Assembly: GCA_903907305.1 (NCBI GenBank)
Contig: CAIVNT010000461.1
Coordinates: 1-8,915 of the forward strand
DNA: 8,915 nt
Source of the DNA: an uncultured Ignavibacteriota bacterium
Lineage (GTDB): Bacteria > Bacteroidota > Ignavibacteria > UBA10030 > UBA8401
Direction: 5' to 3'
Position numbers and translations under genes: made by a program. The notes beneath the pieces are model-generated. The model saw only the letters and a program-made list of their open reading frames with translations, had not been told where the DNA came from and ran no database searches. Positions 1 to 7,102 of the stretch are shown piece after piece (the first letter of the stretch is position 1; each line of letters begins with the position of its first letter).

Positions 1-445
1 GAAATTTATGGAGCAGGATGGCAATGAAGATCAATATGCCGAGAGGAAGATCATAATACATACCGGCAGAGATCGCCAACCCATCGAAGAACGCATGGAT
101 GAACAATCCCCAGAACGCAGAATAGCTTGCGATCTTGGAGACCATCACATGGGAATGTGTTTCTTCGCCGAAATGGAGATGCTTCACCACCGTATGCTCC
201 ACAAAATGGATCACGCTGAAACCGATGAGCATCCATAACGGCGCAGTTGTACCGAGATTTTCGATGCTTTCCGGCAGAAGATCGATCATCACCAGTGCCA
301 GAAGGAAACCGGCACCAAGCGCGATCAGATTTTCCTGGATCTTTTTGGAAAGGTCTTTTTTCCACGCAATAAAAGCGCCGCCGAGGATCTCTGCGCCGCC
401 AGCAATAATACCGGCAAGGATGATATAGAATGTCAGTTCATTCAT
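1..445 (-). CDS. ZIP-family metal transporter, N-terminal 148 residues (3' end beyond window)
   Basis: Reading leftward from ATG at 445-443 the frame stays open to the window edge. It probably imports divalent metal such as zinc across the inner membrane. The N-terminal helix is glycine-rich (residues 5-27), and the second helix carries 'GAGFLLALVMIDLLPES' (44-60). A cytoplasmic-type loop is histidine-rich (H89, H91, H97, H99). The fourth helix has the ZIP signature 'HAFFDGLAIS' (H117, D121), and the fragment ends at 'AILLHKF' (H146), the start of the HKxPE-type metal site of the fifth helix. These are the conserved ZIP metal-ligand helices; substrate choice cannot be read from them. The start overlaps the TGA of the upstream TPR gene as ATGA. 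I see no Shine-Dalgarno sequence, so initiation is probably coupled to that gene. The last helices and the true stop are outside the window. Confidence 0.88.
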   Translation of the reverse strand, partial: MNELTFYIILAGIIAGGAEILGGAFIAWKKDLSKKIQENLIALGAGFLLALVMIDLLPESIENLGTTAPLWMLIGFSVIHFVEHTVVKHLHFGEETHSHVMVSKIASYSAFWGLFIHAFFDGLAISAGMYYDLPLGILIFIAILLHKF

Positions 446-1590
446 TGAACGTATGGTTTCTTTAAGTATTGTTCAGCAAGCTCAAGTGAATTTTCAAATT
501 TTTTCAGTTTTTGTACTTTTTGATACTGTTGAACGGCATAATTACGTTTCTTCTGAATATCATAGATCATCCCGATGCGCAGATTCGTCATTGTCATGAA
601 CGGTGAAGGTTCATCTTTATCCATTGTCCGGCATAATTGATCGCAGAGATAGAAGTATTTCAACGCCTGCTCAACGTTACTCGTATTCATCGCCACCATG
701 CCGAGATAATACAGCGCTTCGCGTTTGGCAAATGCTGAATACCCCCTCTGATCATTGTCGCACCGCTTCAGGATCTCGGCAAACGCGCTCTGCGCTTCAC
801 CGTATTTCGCCAGCGAGTAAGCACTTCTTCCCACATAACGGTGAAAGACCACATTGTTCGGGAATCTGCTCCAAAGAGATGTGGAAAGATCATACGCCCG
901 CTCATATTGGTGTTCATAGTTATAACTGAGCTGGAGCAGGAAGTATTTTGCTTCGAGCGATGCAAACCTTGCTTTCTCCGCGGCTCTCGTCAGTTGTTCG
1001 ATCCCCTTCACCTTATCCCCCGTCGGAAAAAACACCATCACCGGTTTTACGATTGGATATTTTTCGGGGATCGTTGATGCGTAATAATTATAGATCCCGA
1101 TTCCCAGCAGTATATCGTAGTTATCAGGAGCTATCTTATATGCTTTCTGGACGATCGGAAGCGCAAGTCGTCCGTCGTTCGCCGCTTTGATCCAGCTGTT
1201 CCTGTTTGCCCGAAGGCGCCCCTGAAATCCAAGCGCTCCCCCTTTGAAAAAGAGTGCGCTCACGTCATTCGCATTCACATCCAGCAGACTGTCGCACAGT
1301 TCAATGACATCATCCATCTTTCCGATGAAAGCACCGTCGTGAGACTCATCATCGATCGTCATCAGGATCTTCCACCAGTCGATCATCGCCAGAAAGAATC
1401 TACCGGCAGGATGCGACGGATAATTTCTCGCCAGTGCGGAGAATTCGGTATTCGCTTTTTCGAAATCCAGATTGTACACCGCGTTGATCCCGCGCTGTGC
1501 CTGTGAGTCAAATTCCGGAGAAGTAACCCACTGTGAGTAAGAAAGAGAGGAAAAGAATATAAAGAGGAAAAAGGTTCTGATCAGAGTCAT
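442..1590 (-). CDS. Exported TPR protein with an IML2/TTC39-like layout
   Basis: This 382-residue protein has an N-terminal signal peptide (hydrophobic core about 6-17, likely cleavage after 'SYS' at 19, giving Q20). The rest is helical and reads as degenerate tetratricopeptide repeats: about 28-72, 95-160, 190-255 and 285-375. The central block has glycine- and tyrosine-rich text 'GIGIYNYYASTIPEK' (about 163-177), then 'FFPTGDKVKGIEQL' and a run of paired helices. The order 'G.G.YN...S..P', then 'GD...G...L', then more TPR helices recalls eukaryotic IML2/TTC39 proteins (DUF3808). That resemblance is from memory and unproven. TPR proteins of this kind usually act as periplasmic or outer-membrane scaffolds; no catalytic motif is visible. 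ATG at 1590 overlaps the TGA of the CPBP protease gene (ATGA), and its own stop overlaps the ZIP start. Function unknown. Confidence 0.85.
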   Translation of the reverse strand: MTLIRTFFLFIFFSSLSYSQWVTSPEFDSQAQRGINAVYNLDFEKANTEFSALARNYPSHPAGRFFLAMIDWWKILMTIDDESHDGAFIGKMDDVIELCDSLLDVNANDVSALFFKGGALGFQGRLRANRNSWIKAANDGRLALPIVQKAYKIAPDNYDILLGIGIYNYYASTIPEKYPIVKPVMVFFPTGDKVKGIEQLTRAAEKARFASLEAKYFLLQLSYNYEHQYERAYDLSTSLWSRFPNNVVFHRYVGRSAYSLAKYGEAQSAFAEILKRCDNDQRGYSAFAKREALYYLGMVAMNTSNVEQALKYFYLCDQLCRTMDKDEPSPFMTMTNLRIGMIYDIQKKRNYAVQQYQKVQKLKKFENSLELAEQYLKKPYVQ

Positions 1591-2549
1591 CCCAACTGAG
1601 TCTCCGTCGGTTCAACGTTCTGAATTGCAAAACGCTGTTTACGTTCTTCTTTCCACTGCTCATAACTCCAGAGGCGGTCCGAAGCATTTACCCAACTCCA
1701 TTTGTAGATCATCAGAGAACAAAGAACGAGCATAATCGTGGCCAAAACTCCTCCTTCAGGACCGAAAGCACCGCCGGTGATCCAGTCCGGACCGCTCACA
1801 ACTGCTGTTCCGATCTGTTCACGTAGTGATGTCGTACCGCTCACCGGATACGAATAGACGAATCCCTGAAAGAAATTCCACGAGATATGCATACCGATCG
1901 GAAGCCACAACGCTCCGGTCTTAAAATATGCCAGTGACAGCCACACTCCGGCAAGACCGACATTGATGATACCGAACAGTGACGCATTCGGATTTGCCAT
2001 GTGTGCTGCCGCGAACAGCAGCGAGATACAGAGTGTGGCGATCAGTTTGTTTGTTCCTTCAGCGAAAGCCTGGAACAGATATCCACGAAACATCAATTCC
2101 TCACCGTAGCCGACAACGATATAAAGTCCAATACTGTTCGCAAAGATGATCAATGATTGCTGCGTGGTCAGATCGCGGAATTCAATCACCACCATCCCGG
2201 TAGAATATTCAATCAGATAGATAAGAGACATCATTCCTGAACCGAAAAGTAATCCCTGCGACAATTCCTTCCCCCAATTCGCCTTAAATGTTACTCCGAC
2301 GGAGTGAAAGGGACGCTTGTCAACATACCGCAGCATTACCCACGTTGAGATGGTCAGCATTATATAGGAAAACATCGTTCCGACCGCCTGCATCGGAAAA
2401 TCCGGGATGGTCTTGAAGAATTTCATCAGCGGCATTGTCACCGCCAAATTTGTCCCCATGAATAACACAATCAGCAGCCCGATCCTCCATCCCGCACGCA
2501 GATTCTGCAGTTCAGGATTGACAAAAATATTCTTTATGGTCTGGTTCAT
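1587..2549 (-). CDS. CPBP-family intramembrane glutamic endopeptidase (CAAX protease-like)
   Basis: This 320-residue polytopic membrane protein carries all CPBP/Abi motifs. Motif 1 is 'EELMFRG' (E150, E151, R155), motif 2 is 'FAAAHMANP' (H183), and motif 3 is 'HISWNFFQG' (H221, N225). These residues form the active site in the Rce1-like fold. Hydrophobic segments lie at about 22-40, 55-74, 97-117, 132-147, 168-185, 192-208, 212-230 and 267-283. A basic, charged tail (about 290-320) probably faces the cytoplasm. Bacterial members are linked to bacteriocin immunity, peptide maturation or regulated proteolysis; the substrate here is unknown. The ATG at 2549 overlaps the glyQS stop as ATGA and is preceded by a purine stretch 'GGAAAGAAT' that may serve as a ribosome binding site. 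There is no neighbouring bacteriocin or prenylated-peptide gene, so an immunity role has no contextual support. Confidence 0.92.
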   Translation of the reverse strand: MNQTIKNIFVNPELQNLRAGWRIGLLIVLFMGTNLAVTMPLMKFFKTIPDFPMQAVGTMFSYIMLTISTWVMLRYVDKRPFHSVGVTFKANWGKELSQGLLFGSGMMSLIYLIEYSTGMVVIEFRDLTTQQSLIIFANSIGLYIVVGYGEELMFRGYLFQAFAEGTNKLIATLCISLLFAAAHMANPNASLFGIINVGLAGVWLSLAYFKTGALWLPIGMHISWNFFQGFVYSYPVSGTTSLREQIGTAVVSGPDWITGGAFGPEGGVLATIMLVLCSLMIYKWSWVNASDRLWSYEQWKEERKQRFAIQNVEPTETQLG

Positions 2550-3967
2550 ATTCTTTCCAATAGGTAATCGCGCACTGCGCTCATAGCAATTCGGTCCTGT
2601 TTCATCGAATCCCGTTCGCGCACGGTCACCGTTTGGTCGACCAACGTTTGAGAATCCACGGTGAAACAGAATGGAGTACCGATCTCATCTTGTCTGCGAT
2701 ACCGGCGGCCGATAGCACCGCTGTCATCATAAAACACTCGGAAATACTTTTGCAGATCTTTCGTCATCTTCTTTGCGATCTCATCCATACCGTCGCGGTT
2801 CACCAGCGGAAGGATCGCCGCTTTCATCGGAGCCAGTTTCGGATGAAGATGCAGCACCGTTCTCAATTCTCCTTCGACCATTTCTTCATCGTAGGAGGCA
2901 CAGAGGAATGCCATAAACGACCGGCTCGCACCGACCGAGGTTTCGATCACAAACGGGACGAATTTTTCTTTGGACTGTTCATCGAAATACTTCAATGATT
3001 TACCGGAGAACTGTTCATGCTGCGAAAGATCGAAATTCGTCCTGCTGTGGATCCCTTCCACTTCACCCCAGCCGAACGGAAATTTGAATTCGATATCGAA
3101 CGCATTCTTCGCATAGTGTGCCAGTTTCTCGTGCTTATGCCATTGCAGATTCTCCTGCTTCATTCCAAGTTGTAGGAACCACTTCATCCGTTCTTCACGC
3201 CAGTATTCAAAGAATTTATCCTCTTCCCCCGGCTTCACGAAATACTGCATTTCCATCTGCTCGAACTCACGCGTTCTGAACAGGAAGTTCTTCGTGTTGA
3301 TCTCATTCCGGAAGGCTTTCCCTATCTGCGCAATGCCGAACGGAAGTTTCTGCCGTGACGCACTCTGCACGTTCAGAAAATTGACGAAGATCCCTTGCGC
3401 CGTTTCCGGTCGGAGATAGACGACATTGTTCGTATCCTCAACGGGACCGACAAATGTCTTGAACATCAGATTGAATTGACGCGCGTCGGTGAATGTCGCT
3501 TTGTTGCCGCAGTTCGGACAGGCAACCGTTTTCAATGCTTTTGCGACAGCATCATCCGATGAAATACGCGATGCAAATTCATTCACGATCTTCTCATCGG
3601 ATTGTTGTCCTTCAAACTCGCCGGGGAACATTTCGCGAAGGACATCCTTCTTCTTCTTCGCATTCAGTTCGTCCATCAGCACATCCACTCGATATCGTGC
3701 CTTGCACTGTTTGCAGTCAACCATTGGATCAGTGAAATTGGCAACGTGTCCTGATGCTTCCCATACTTTCGGGTGCATCAGAATGGAAGCATCCACCCCT
3801 TCCACATCATCCCGAAAGGTCATGGAACGCCACCACGCCTGTTTAAGATTGTTGAGCATCTCTACGCCCAAAGGACCGTAATCCCAACAGCCGTTCAGGC
3901 CGCCGTAGATCTCACTTGATTGAAAGACGAACCCGCGACGCTTTGCAAGCGACACGATCTTTTCCAT
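2546..3967 (-). CDS. glyQS: Glycyl-tRNA synthetase, single-chain class II type
   Basis: It charges tRNA-Gly with glycine in the cytoplasm. The 473-residue protein opens with the family N-terminus 'EKIVSLAKRRGFVF' and 'SSEIYGGLNGCWDYGPLG' (17-34). It has a zinc-ribbon insertion (C85, C88, C150, C153), 'YLRPETAQGIF' (184-194), motif 2 'GKAFRNEI' (R220, E222), the glycine-pocket text 'EVEGIHSRTNFDL' (302-314), and motif 3 'ETSVGASRSFMAFL' (R349). The C-terminal anticodon-binding domain spans about 381-473, with 'GRRYRRQDEIGTPFC'. Length fits the alpha2 type found in Firmicutes, Thermus and Bacteroidota-like bacteria. Motif 3 has serine where bacterial enzymes usually have aspartate (GxDR). The ATG at 3967 shares one base with the preceding stop (TAATG); no other in-frame start lies close upstream. 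No leader, T-box or terminator precedes it, so expression depends on the operon. Confidence 0.98.
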   Translation of the reverse strand: MEKIVSLAKRRGFVFQSSEIYGGLNGCWDYGPLGVEMLNNLKQAWWRSMTFRDDVEGVDASILMHPKVWEASGHVANFTDPMVDCKQCKARYRVDVLMDELNAKKKKDVLREMFPGEFEGQQSDEKIVNEFASRISSDDAVAKALKTVACPNCGNKATFTDARQFNLMFKTFVGPVEDTNNVVYLRPETAQGIFVNFLNVQSASRQKLPFGIAQIGKAFRNEINTKNFLFRTREFEQMEMQYFVKPGEEDKFFEYWREERMKWFLQLGMKQENLQWHKHEKLAHYAKNAFDIEFKFPFGWGEVEGIHSRTNFDLSQHEQFSGKSLKYFDEQSKEKFVPFVIETSVGASRSFMAFLCASYDEEMVEGELRTVLHLHPKLAPMKAAILPLVNRDGMDEIAKKMTKDLQKYFRVFYDDSGAIGRRYRRQDEIGTPFCFTVDSQTLVDQTVTVRERDSMKQDRIAMSAVRDYLLERI

Positions 3968-4422
3968 TACCGTATTTGCTTCTTTGGCTGCGATGGTGAA
4001 ACTCCTTTCTTGACTGGTGCTGCTGTTTCCTTGTTGAAGATAAAACTTTTTAGGATCGTTTCGCCGTTCCTGATCTGAACGATGGAACTCTTATCCTTAT
4101 TATTTTCAGAAGAGACGATCTCTGCCCGATATTGAACGAGAGAATCTTTCATGGCTCGGACAAAGAGAAGCGGATCGAAAGAGGGAGGCATGAACACGCG
4201 TACATCATTCCTGTTCCGTACAGGACGGATATTTTCTTTTCTAATCCCCAGTGCTTTTAACGTTGTATCGGCCATCGCAAATATGCGCTCCCCGGTGATC
4301 CCTTGTTTTGATGATGATGCCAATGCGAATCCGCTCCTCGTTGTGCCCGAACATTCACGTATCGAAGTCAGGATAACCGCACAGAAGGCTAGAACAACAA
4401 TAAGTATGATCCGTTTATCCAT
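3967..4422 (-). CDS. Unrecognised small single-pass membrane-anchored protein
   Basis: I do not recognise this 151-residue protein. It has an uncleaved-looking N-terminal membrane segment (about residues 4-20, preceded by K3-R4) and then a soluble part. There is no lipobox: C14 sits inside the hydrophobic stretch, and C24 lacks the right upstream residues. Residues about 42-130 look like a compact alpha/beta domain with 'ALGIRKENIRPVRN', 'DVRVFMPPSFDPLLFVRAM' and 'SSIVQIRNGETILKSFIF'. The tail (131-151) is rich in lysine, proline and serine and probably disordered. The pattern of a short helix, a strand with 'V.P..FD', a helix and two strands faintly recalls the N-terminal portion of divergent polysaccharide deacetylase proteins, but I would not assign that. 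The gene is held by one-base TAATG overlaps on both sides (PHP phosphatase upstream, glyQS downstream), which argues that it is real and co-translated. Confidence 0.75.
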   Translation of the reverse strand: MDKRIILIVVLAFCAVILTSIRECSGTTRSGFALASSSKQGITGERIFAMADTTLKALGIRKENIRPVRNRNDVRVFMPPSFDPLLFVRAMKDSLVQYRAEIVSSENNKDKSSIVQIRNGETILKSFIFNKETAAPVKKGVSPSQPKKQIR

Positions 4423-5222
4423 TAGACATTCACTTCGCTGCGTTGCCGTTTGTTGAATACGGAGATCTTTCCTCTTCCGTATTTTTGGATGAAGCCTTTT
4501 GCAATATCGAAATCCCGGCCGACATCAGCCGGTGTGTGTGCATCGGATCCGAGAGTGAGCGGAATATTGTATTCCGAAAGAATCGAAAGGATCTTTTCGC
4601 TCGGATACATCTCCTTCACCGGTTTGCGCAGACCGGAGGTATTGATCTCCACTGCAATGTCATACTGCTTCACAATTTTAAATGTCTCATGCAGCACATC
4701 TACCATTTCCTTCGTGGGACGATGTCCGAATTTTTTCACAAGATCACAATGACCAATAATATCGAACAGTCCGCACGCAGCAGATTGTGCAATACGTTGA
4801 TAGTAAAGTCCGTAGATATCGTTCACATCTTTTTCATCATACTTCGCTACGAATAAAGGGTTGTCGAATCCCCAATCATCCAGATAATGAACTGAACCGA
4901 TAACGTAATCAAAATCGCTGGCAGCATTGAATGCTTTCACCCACGCTTCAGTCCCCGGCATAAAGTCCCCTTCCAGCCCGAATTTTATAGAGATGGCGCC
5001 CCGGTATTTTTCCTGAAGCTCCTTCACCATCGGCACATATTCGGAACGGAACTGCTGTTCCGTCATGCGCACTTCGCTGTCCCAATTGTCCGGCATCGGT
5101 GTATGATCCGAAAGCCCGATCTCATTCAGTCCGATGTTGACGGCATGCTGAACATATTCTTCAAGGGTGCCGTCCGCATGCTTGCAAAGATAATTATGTG
5201 TATGGTAATCCGCTAACATCAT
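4422..5222 (-). CDS. hisJ: PHP-family histidinol-phosphatase (HisJ/HisK type)
   Basis: It probably dephosphorylates L-histidinol phosphate, the penultimate stage of histidine synthesis, in the cytoplasm (EC 3.1.3.15). The 266-residue protein shows the full trinuclear-metal PHP set: 'DYHTHNYLCKHADG' (H7, H9, H15), 'GLSDHTP' (D39, H40), 'GLEGDF' (E84), 'VIGSVHYLDDWGFD' (H112), 'DIIGHCDLVKKFG' (H158, D160), and 'LTLGSDAHTPADVG' (D227, H229). 'VEINTSGLRKP' and 'YPSEKIL' match the HisJ subfamily better than polymerase-linked or other PHP proteins. The subfamily call fixes the substrate only by homology, and no other his gene is nearby. The start is ambiguous between two adjacent ATGs: 5222 gives an ATGA overlap with the DUF2520 gene, and 5219 gives TGATG. 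The difference is one residue. No clear Shine-Dalgarno is seen. Confidence 0.9.
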   Translation of the reverse strand: MMLADYHTHNYLCKHADGTLEEYVQHAVNIGLNEIGLSDHTPMPDNWDSEVRMTEQQFRSEYVPMVKELQEKYRGAISIKFGLEGDFMPGTEAWVKAFNAASDFDYVIGSVHYLDDWGFDNPLFVAKYDEKDVNDIYGLYYQRIAQSAACGLFDIIGHCDLVKKFGHRPTKEMVDVLHETFKIVKQYDIAVEINTSGLRKPVKEMYPSEKILSILSEYNIPLTLGSDAHTPADVGRDFDIAKGFIQKYGRGKISVFNKRQRSEVNV

Positions 5223-6040
5223 TTCCGCCGTTTCGCTAAATGTGCTGTTTCAATCCCCAATACCGAATAGAGCGGCAGGAGTTTTTTCAATGGACCGGAA
5301 GTTTCCAGCTTCCGGATGTGTTTCGCCACGGTGACGCCGTCCCCCCGCATGATCGGTCCCGTTAACGCTTCTTCCGGCGAGGTGTGAAAAACATTATCCA
5401 CCGTCTGCATCACGAGAGGCCGTACGATCTTTCGAAATTCTTTCTCCGTCAGCGAGATCGTTTTAGCCAGCTGTTCCGCCACGGAAAGGACTGTCACGAG
5501 GTAATTGGATGCAAAGACTGCTGCGATATGATACAGCACCTTGTCTTTTTTACGAATGACAAAATATTTTGAGCCGAGCGTTTTGGATAATCGGATCGCT
5601 CGTTTCACCGCCGCAGAGTCACCCTCTACGGCGCAATAAACATTCGTAAACTCCGTTCCAATATTTCTTTTGGAGAATGTCTGCAGTGGATGGAACGATC
5701 CGATCATCGCTCCCAATTTTTTTAATGGCAGAAGTTCATCACTGGTCAATGCCCCTGATGTATGCAAAACAACAGTTCCGCGAAGTGAACTCGTTGAACC
5801 TGCGATCACCGAAACGACATGTCTGATCTCGGAGTCCGGCACCGCGATGATCACCGTTCCCGAAAGAGGGACCGCCGCTGATACTACTCCGCTAATTCTT
5901 GTTCCGACGGATGAAGCAAGTCGGGCTGCAGTTTTTCCCTGATGCGAGAAGATACCTGCGGGCGGCATCCCACCATTTTTCAGCGCCCGGGCAATTGACC
6001 GTCCCACCGCACCTGCTCCGATGATGGTAATATTCTTCAC
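5219..6040 (-). CDS. Rossmann-fold/DUF2520 protein (putative NAD(P)-dependent oxidoreductase)
   Basis: This 273-residue cytoplasmic protein starts with a nucleotide-binding loop 'IIGAGAVGRSIARAL' (GxGxxG at 8-13). A Rossmann-like half follows to about 125, with 'VIIAVPDSEI' (63-72), 'VLHTSGAL' (91-98) and 'GSFHPLQTFS' (114-123). The second, helical half (about 135-270) carries 'YHIAAVFASNYLVTVL' (170-185) and 'ALTGPIMRGD' (225-234), the DUF2520 signatures. The layout resembles 6-phosphogluconate or pyrroline-5-carboxylate reductase-type enzymes, but the family's substrate is unknown to me. The start is GTG at 6040-6038, three bases after the TAA of the T9SS gene. No ATG upstream is possible without entering that gene, and the next in-frame Met is far inside (M25). 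Its stop overlaps the histidinol-phosphatase start. The Rossmann loop at residues 5-13 confirms that the GTG start is needed. Confidence 0.9.
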   Translation of the reverse strand: MKNITIIGAGAVGRSIARALKNGGMPPAGIFSHQGKTAARLASSVGTRISGVVSAAVPLSGTVIIAVPDSEIRHVVSVIAGSTSSLRGTVVLHTSGALTSDELLPLKKLGAMIGSFHPLQTFSKRNIGTEFTNVYCAVEGDSAAVKRAIRLSKTLGSKYFVIRKKDKVLYHIAAVFASNYLVTVLSVAEQLAKTISLTEKEFRKIVRPLVMQTVDNVFHTSPEEALTGPIMRGDGVTVAKHIRKLETSGPLKKLLPLYSVLGIETAHLAKRRK

Positions 6041-6043
6041 AAT

Positions 6044-7012
6044 TTATTTTAGGACCATTAATTTTTTCACGGAAGAATATCCGCCGGACTGCAATCGATA
6101 AAAATATATTCCGCTTGCAAGAGTTTTTGCATCAAAGGTCACCGAATGTATTCCCGCGTCCATTGGCTGCTCCACAACTGTTACCACTTCATTGCCAAGG
6201 ATGTCAAATACTTTCAACGATGTCGGTGCACTGTTTGGAATCGAGAAGGAGATCATCGTTGAAGGATTGAAGGGATTTGGATAGTTTTGTTCCAAACCAA
6301 ACGTGTGGGGAACTGGATCAGTTCCTGCAACAGAACTTGAAATTGTATATTCAACGGTCAATTGCGGTCTATTCGCCGGAGCACCGGTCTCGCGTGAGTC
6401 GAATCGCTTTGCCGATTGGGCGGACTCATCTCCGATCAGTATCCATCCAAAGTTGATTGACGGCAGCAAATTCCAGGCAACAACATCTGCCCTTAATAGA
6501 GTATCCTGCCACGTATATGAACCTGCCCCTCCCACTGAAACTGATGCACTCGGTTGAGCAACAAAATCCCCGCCTGCCGTGATCCATTGCTGATTACTGA
6601 AGAACCGGTGAATCCATGTTGCATCATTTGTTGAAGGTAGGGCACCGCTCCCCTCATTCGCAGATGCGTCGGATGTGCCTTCACCCCAATCCAGACTCAG
6701 CCGATGTACTTTCACTACGGATACTCCGGCGATCGATCTGGACATATTCATTTTCAATTTTGCGCCTGTAATAACTGCATTGGCAGGGATTTTACCGGAA
6801 AGATCGAATTTCACAACAGTTCTTCGATTCTTACTCCCTCCGCCTGAACCTACCTGGCCGACAAATAAAAATGCTCCTGCACCATTACTCTGTGATCCAT
6901 CCGTCGTCTCATAGAGCGTATTGTCCTTCGTTGCCGTAATCGTCACAGATTGCTGTGCGTTCAACGGTAGAACAACAAGTATTGCCAGGATCAAGACCAA
7001 AACATTTTGCAT
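6044..7012 (-). CDS. Secreted DNRLRE-type surface protein with T9SS type A sorting domain
   Basis: This 322-residue protein has a signal peptide (about 1-19, cleavage after 'LNA' before Q20). A beta-rich domain (about 22-224) of the DNRLRE kind follows: 'DNTLYE..DGSQSNGAGAFLFVG' near 30-52, 'RRTVVKFDLSGKIPANAVI' (63-81), 'GWILIGDE' (189-196), and a closing 'SRETGAPANRPQLTVEYT' (206-223). A short linker leads to 'FGLEQNYPNPFNPST' (238-252) and a C-terminal sorting domain (about 253-322) with 'VFDILGNEV', 'GIHSVTFDAKTLASGIYFYRL' split around 287-307, and a final 'KKLMVLK'. By family knowledge it crosses the inner membrane by Sec and the outer membrane by T9SS, and the tail is then usually removed on surface attachment. 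Its ligand is unknown. The ATG at 7012 has a good GAGGT ribosome binding site (7016-7020), so it heads the following gene run. It is not related in function to its housekeeping neighbours. Confidence 0.92.
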   Translation of the reverse strand: MQNVLVLILAILVVLPLNAQQSVTITATKDNTLYETTDGSQSNGAGAFLFVGQVGSGGGSKNRRTVVKFDLSGKIPANAVITGAKLKMNMSRSIAGVSVVKVHRLSLDWGEGTSDASANEGSGALPSTNDATWIHRFFSNQQWITAGGDFVAQPSASVSVGGAGSYTWQDTLLRADVVAWNLLPSINFGWILIGDESAQSAKRFDSRETGAPANRPQLTVEYTISSSVAGTDPVPHTFGLEQNYPNPFNPSTMISFSIPNSAPTSLKVFDILGNEVVTVVEQPMDAGIHSVTFDAKTLASGIYFYRLQSGGYSSVKKLMVLK

Positions 7013-7015
7013 AGG

Positions 7016-7020
7016 ACCTC
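7016..7020 (-). promoter_or_regulatory. Ribosome binding site of the T9SS surface protein gene
   Basis: GAGGT read on the minus strand ends three to four bases before the ATG at 7012. It is one of the few clear Shine-Dalgarno sites in the window and supports this start and this gene's place at the head of the downstream run. Confidence 0.6.
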
Positions 7021-7064
7021 AATTGGTTGGTAGGATAATTTGATTTTCTATTGACCCTATACTG

Positions 7065-7102
7065 AACAGTGAAAGAAATTTGATGGTTCCACAGTCACTG
7101 TT
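7065..7102. repeat. Inverted repeat at the 3' end of ppa
   Basis: An exact 8-base inverted repeat, aacagtga (7065-7072) and tcactgtt (7095-7102), encloses 22 bases. The right arm includes the ppa stop codon. Read on the plus strand it is followed by more Ts; read on the minus strand, the direction of ppa, no T run follows. It is therefore not a standard intrinsic terminator for ppa. It could fold weakly or be chance. The 82-base gap 7013-7094 otherwise shows no convincing sigma-70 or Bacteroidota-type promoter. Confidence 0.3.

Larger units (their letters stand above)
1..7012 (-). other. Compact run of eight co-directional genes with stop/start overlaps
   Basis: From the T9SS protein gene to the ZIP transporter gene, the junctions are a 3-base gap (6041-6043), ATGA (5219-5222), TAATG (4422), TAATG (3967), ATGA (2546-2549), ATGA (1587-1590) and ATGA (442-445). 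No terminator hairpin is seen inside the run. This supports a single transcript with translational coupling; it does not by itself show a shared pathway. Confidence 0.8.

Noticed and set aside
51..365. Minus-strand open frame of 104 codons
   Set aside because: It lies in another frame inside the ZIP transporter gene; its translation has no family features, whereas the ZIP frame has clear motifs.
1587..2549. CPBP protein as an abortive-infection or bacteriocin-immunity gene
   Set aside because: No bacteriocin, phage or defence genes lie nearby; the neighbours are housekeeping and envelope genes.
3489..3881. Plus-strand open frame of 130 codons opposite glyQS
   Set aside because: It is antisense to conserved GlyRS coding sequence, with serine-rich low-information text; a shadow of codon structure.
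3960..4000. T-box or other leader before glycyl-tRNA synthetase
   Set aside because: There is no noncoding space: glyQS starts inside the stop codon of the preceding gene.
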